Source: Moringa oleifera
Taxonomy: Eukaryota > Streptophyta > Magnoliopsida > Brassicales > Moringaceae
Assembly (NCBI GenBank): GCA_021397835.1
Contig: JAJFZO010000609.1
Location: forward strand, 10,294,001-10,358,000
Length of the DNA: 64,000 nucleotides
Reading direction: 5' to 3'
Below are positions 60,001 to 64,000 of the stretch, piece by piece; positions within the stretch are counted from its first letter, which is position 1; every line of letters starts with the position of its first letter. Made by a program: the position numbers and the translations under genes. Below the pieces are notes generated by a model that saw only the letters and a list, made by a program, of their open reading frames with translations, ran no database searches and was not told the origin of the DNA.

Positions 60001-63000
60001 GGTGGCAACATGGGGCGCCATTAACCATTGACAACTTACAGAGAAGGGGAAAGGTGATGGTGAATCGATGCTTCCTTTGTAAGAAGCAGGGAGAGTCAGT
60101 TAATCATCTGCTGTGTGTTCTTGGTCAAGGGGTATTTGAGATATTGCATTATCAATATTAAAGCAGCAATGGGTGGTGCCTGGCTCAATCATAGAGGAAT
60201 TGGAGTCTTGGAGGGGTATATATGTGCCAAAAGTTAAGAGAAAAATAGTGCACTAATTCCCTTAGCTATTTTTTGGATGGAGAGAGGAACAGGAAGGCTT
60301 TTGAGGGAGTGGAAACACTGCTCGCATTGATTGAGGATAGATGGGGGATCTGTTAAGGTTTTGGGTAACTGGAAAATATGATGTAAATGGCACAAAGCTA
60401 GCTGAGTTCGTTGAATTTTGGCTGTGTAATTAACTGAAAATTGTACAGGCAGCATCCCCTGCTCAATTTATATAATTTGATCTATTTGTTTCTGATTAAA
60501 AAAAATAAAAAGTGTAAGTGTTATATAGCTTCATAAATTTCTTTTTTTTTTTTACTGGTTTTAAGGTTCAGCATAATCATTTGGTTAAAATTTAGAAAAG
60601 TGCCTAAATTATCTTTGCCATCTTGAAAAGATTGGACTTGCTTTTGGGTGTAATTCTTTCTTTTTCCCTTTTCCATTAAATATTTGGTCATGGATGTATT
60701 CTTTCATAAAAAATTATCAGTAAATTGATATTCCTATTTGTGAGTGATACAGTGCTGTTCTACATTATGGGCATGCGGCAGCTCCTAATGAGAGGGTACA
60801 GGACATCTCTTTCACCTATCTTTTAATGTTGACTCTGCCTCAGGAAACACTGATCTGTCATACATTCTGGATTTCTGTTGCACCTTCTCTCTCTCTTTTT
60901 CTCTTTTAGGAGGGAGGATGGTTGGGTTTTGTGGAAAATTTGATTTTCTGTGCAATTTTGACATAACCTATGCAAAATGTAAATTATCTGGTTGAATTTT
61001 GTACAAGAAGGGAAGGTATTTTCAGTGTGCATGCTTTGATGTATGTGCCAACATTCCTGAATTGCATTAAGGGGTTCTTTTGCTCACTTACACGATGAAA
61101 TTAGTACTAAAATTAATGATTTCAAGTTATTCTTCTTTTCTTTGTTGTTTTCTTCTTTTCTTTTTTGTTTTATTAATATCAGAAAATGATTTCAAGTTCT
61201 ATTAATTGAATCTTTATACTAGCAGAAGGTGTTTAGTTATTGAAATTTATGATGGCGTTTTTGCAGATCTTGGAAGATGGAGATATGGCATTGCTTGATA
61301 TGGGAGCTGAGTACCATTTTTATGGGTCTGACATAACTTGTTCATTCCCTGTGAGTATTTGTTTTTGCTCATGCATTTGACCGTCTCACTCATGCATTTG
61401 ACCTCCTCACTCATACATTTGATTTTAGATCTTGCTGCTTACTTACGGTCCTTGATTTTTCCATTTTTGTATTTAAAATTAACTCAAATTAGATAAGCAA
61501 TGGTTTGTCCTTACTTGCTTAGTTCTCCTTGATGTTACTTCGTATTTCGCTTACTCTTTTATTTATTTATTATAGAATACTAACAGATGATTCCATAACA
61601 AACAATGAGGACTATTATGTGTTTGAAATTGTTTAAGTATTACATTTAGAGAAGAATTGTGTATACTATATGTTTGCATGGCCAACCTCTGTATTGGTTA
61701 TGGTCAGATACAGAGGCTGTTTATTCTAGTTGATTTTGTGCTTTTATCAGCTAACTAGTCACCAAATATGGAAGTTCATTCTTAAAGTACATTCATTTTT
61801 GTGCAGGTGAATGGGAAGTTTACAAGTGATCAAAGTCTTATATATAATGTAAGTGCTTTACTGTAGTAGTGCTTCTCAGTGTTCTCTGTGCATATAGTAC
61901 TCAGATTAGAAGTAGAAAGAAAAAGTTTGGGTGTAACGCCTTCTTTAGACCTAGAGTCTTTTCTCATTCTGTTCCTCTGCAGGCTGTGCTAGAAGCTCAT
62001 GATGCTGTCATATCTACCATGAAGCCTGGAGTAAGCTGGGTGGATATGCACAAGTAAGACTTGTTGGTCAACATTTTAACATGGAAACATATGCATGTTG
62101 CAGTAGATGCTTCATATGATATAGTTATTGTGCTTATTCACTGTCCGTCCTGTTGGCTTGCTTTGGTGTTTCTGTTTCATGGATCTTATTGCTAGTTATC
62201 AGTCTACTTGTATTGCTGGCTTCAATTCGAAGAATTTACAGGAATAGGAAATTGTTTATATGGTTTAATAAAATTGTTATTCTTCAAGTTTAATTAGACC
62301 TTTTCATTAGTTGAAAAATGCGAAGCTTTTAGCCTGTTCTTGCCTATGTAACTTAGCAACTCGATTCTTGTTTCCCCTTAATGACTGCAGATTAGCAGAG
62401 AAAATCATTCTTGAATCACTGAAAGAGGGGAACATACTTGTTGGGTAACTTTTCTGCTCTAAACAATGTATTATCTTCCACTTGCAACATGTGATTTTCA
62501 TTTGAAGTAAAGCATCAATTTAATGTAGTTCTCATTTTCTCTTTCTAGCAATGTGGATGAGATGATGATTGAGCGATTGGGTGCTGTTTTCATGCCTCAT
62601 GGCTTGGGGCATTTCCTGGGCGTTGACACTCATGATCCTGGAGGCTACTTAGAGGTCTTACTTAAAAGCTTAAATGTTATATTCTCTCTTCTTTCCTTGA
62701 CTTTTCATATCTCATTAGTTTATTGCCATCTAGAATTTGTATTATCCTTTATGAACTTGGAATGGTGGAATATTTCCAGGGCCTGGAGAGGCTGAAGGAA
62801 CCTGGTTTAAGGTCTTTGCGAACTATCAGAGAGCTGCGTGAGGGAATGGTAAGAAGTTCCCCAATAAATTATGTGAGCTAAAGTTGTTTTCACTAACAGA
62901 TATATATCCTTGGGATTTTTGACTAATACAATGATCCTTGATGTATAATTAGCTTCATTTATGTATAATTTGACAGGTCAACATTTATTTATAGTGCATA

Positions 63001-63874
63001 AACTTGTTAATTGTGTTTGCACTTATGAACTCCTCATTGGAAGTTTGGTGGCCCCTAAAAGTAATATATATTATGGTTCCTGTGTGTTTTGGATGACTTC
63101 ATTATTTCTTTGTGATTGAACTAAATCCAACTTCCTTGTACTGGAGAGTTGTCCTAGTATGATCTGTTGATCCATACAAATAGAAATTCATAGAGTTAAG
63201 AAATGTCATTAGAAAACTGGAGAATGATCTAAGTTTGTTTGATCTTTTGTAGGTGATAACGGTGGAGCCTGGATGCTATTTTATAGATGCTCTATTGGTG
63301 CCAGCCATGGAAAATGCTAACACTTCAAAGTTTTTCAATGAGGAAACAATCGGGAGGTTTACAAATTTTGGTGGAGTTCGAATTGAAAGTGATGTGGTAC
63401 TTCTTGAATCTCATATTGATATCTAATCCCTCATGTCTTTCTTTCATTGGCTTCCATATATATGAGGTCATTTTGTTCATGTTGTAAATTATACCATGAA
63501 CTGTATGCTATGGTTACCTAGTTTTACATTTGCAAACGCGGATGTTGGATTAGTTTTTTTTTTTTTGGAGCCAATTTGATTGTTTTCATCGTACATAGTA
63601 TCATATATTAAAGACTGGACTTAAATGAGCAAAGAGCCACATAATATTATTCTGTGGCTGGTTGGTTTGTAAGATTCCTGATGTAATTGATGGAGAAGAT
63701 CATTTATGCCATGTTCTTTGTGTCATAAGGTTAATTTCGTTCTTTTCATCCATGCAGCTTGTTACTGCTACTGGAAGCAAGAACATGACTAAAGTTCCCC
63801 GCAAAACATGGGAGATTGAAGCTGTCATGGCAGGTGCACCTTGGTCGCTTAACAAGACTTCTCCCTGTTCATAA
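57015..63874 (+). CDS. Xaa-Pro dipeptidase (prolidase), peptidase family M24
   Basis: Prolidase releases C-terminal proline from dipeptides using two metal ions, usually Mn2+, in the cytosol. Exons: 57015-57188, 57306-57355, 57584-57644, 58184-58279, 58366-58515, 58685-58816, 59090-59217, 60753-60795, 61267-61350, 61807-61848, 61983-62053, 62391-62444, 62549-62654, 62780-62848, 63253-63396 and 63758-63874. They join to 506 residues; animal and plant prolidases are about 490. The N-terminal aminopeptidase-P domain fills about 30-190. The five metal ligands are present: Asp289 (LLDMGAEY), Asp300 (GSDITCSF), His383 (HGLGHFLG), Glu425 (TVEPGCYF) and Glu465 (GVRIESD). The first ATG is used; later in-frame Met9 and Met26 are possible starts. 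Intron 7 holds a LINE fragment. The Arabidopsis counterpart I recall is At4g29490. Confidence 0.96.
59009..59070 (+). repeat. Tandem duplication of 31 bp before prolidase exon 7
   Basis: Two copies (59009-59039 and 59040-59070) differ at one base. The unit begins GTTTCTGTATTATTG and ends TTCAAGTTCAGCAT. It ends 19 bp before the exon-7 acceptor and so sits across the expected branch-point region. Confidence 0.95.
59517..60511 (+). mobile_element. 3' fragment of a LINE retrotransposon in prolidase intron 7
   Basis: The plus strand encodes, with stops and frameshifts, the C-terminal end of a plant LINE reverse transcriptase. Visible parts are [20 protein letters not shown] at about 59948, [15 protein letters not shown] (the zinc-binding Cys/His motif) at about 60070, and [15 protein letters not shown] sequence at about 60273. 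The fragment ends in an A-rich tail at about 60499-60511. The flanks 59500-59516 and 60512-60528 match at 13 of 17 bases (GTGWAAGTRTTATATRG), a likely aged target-site duplication. It lies in sense orientation inside the intron. Confidence 0.8.
61368..61430 (+). repeat. Three tandem copies of a 21-bp unit
   Basis: Units start at 61368, 61389 and 61410 (CTCATGCATTTGACC with small changes in the third copy). They lie 18 bp after the exon-9 donor in prolidase intron 9. Confidence 0.85.
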
Positions 63875-64000
63875 GATACTGGACAGAGCAAGTTCAGCAA
63901 TCATGACTTGTCCCTGATAATAATATAGACAGTTCTGTGGATGAGCTAGCTTATGAGTTTGTAATTTGGTCATTTAAGTTGGGATTTATGCTTCCATAAT
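63875..64000 (+). other. Prolidase 3' flank
   Basis: These last 126 bp follow the prolidase stop codon and are presumably 3' UTR. An AATAATATA sequence near 63920 could act as a weak poly-A signal, but this is a guess. Confidence 0.4.

Overview
This is a plant nuclear genome segment, most likely from a eudicot. Its genes carry many GT-AG introns, the spacers are A+T-rich, and there are degenerate Ty3/gypsy and LINE remnants, miniature inverted-repeat elements and a nuclear tRNA gene. I cannot name the species. There is no bacterial operon or CRISPR structure. The exon maps below were built by hand from splice signals and reading-frame continuity. Each multi-exon gene closes in frame from start to stop, except the first, which runs off the left edge.

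Layout. 1-5569 (-): PQQL-like M16 zinc peptidase, 3' end off the window. 6082-10595 (+): DUF3531 protein with a candidate foldback transposon in intron 2. 11709-15825 (-): type-B histone acetyltransferase HAT1/HAG2. 17210-18971 (-): ribosomal protein eL28. 19299-19370 (+): tRNA-Pro(UGG). 20315-23691 (-): F-box/LRR protein. 23887-26491 (+): ribosomal protein uS8 (RPS15a). 27673-33067 (-): IST1-like ESCRT-III regulator. 35671-40163 (-): secretory phospholipase A2 ending in KLEL, with a dead gypsy retroelement in its last intron. 41285-42776 (-): mitochondrial ATP synthase subunit g. 43.4-50.7 kb: A+T-rich and almost gene-free, with a Tourist-like MITE at 47573-48362. 50793-52419 (+): ACC synthase of the short-tailed ACS7 kind. 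52.4-57.0 kb: A+T-rich spacer with inverted-repeat elements. 57015-63874 (+): M24 prolidase with a LINE fragment in intron 7.

The genes are mostly housekeeping and do not form one pathway. What ties them together is conserved gene order. From memory of the Arabidopsis genome, the order matches At4g29400-29490, overlaps the At2g19680-19730 duplicate block, and contains the At5g56730/56740 pair (PQQL, HAG2). The window therefore looks like a less rearranged version of a block that was duplicated and thinned out in Arabidopsis. The ACC synthase is the gene that does not fit this order.

I found no convincing undescribed biological system. The most unusual structure is the foldback-like element at about 7.03-8.76 kb. 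Its arms combine about 200 bp of outer inverted repeat with inner modular CTGAGC/GCTCAG palindromes and homopolymer spacers.
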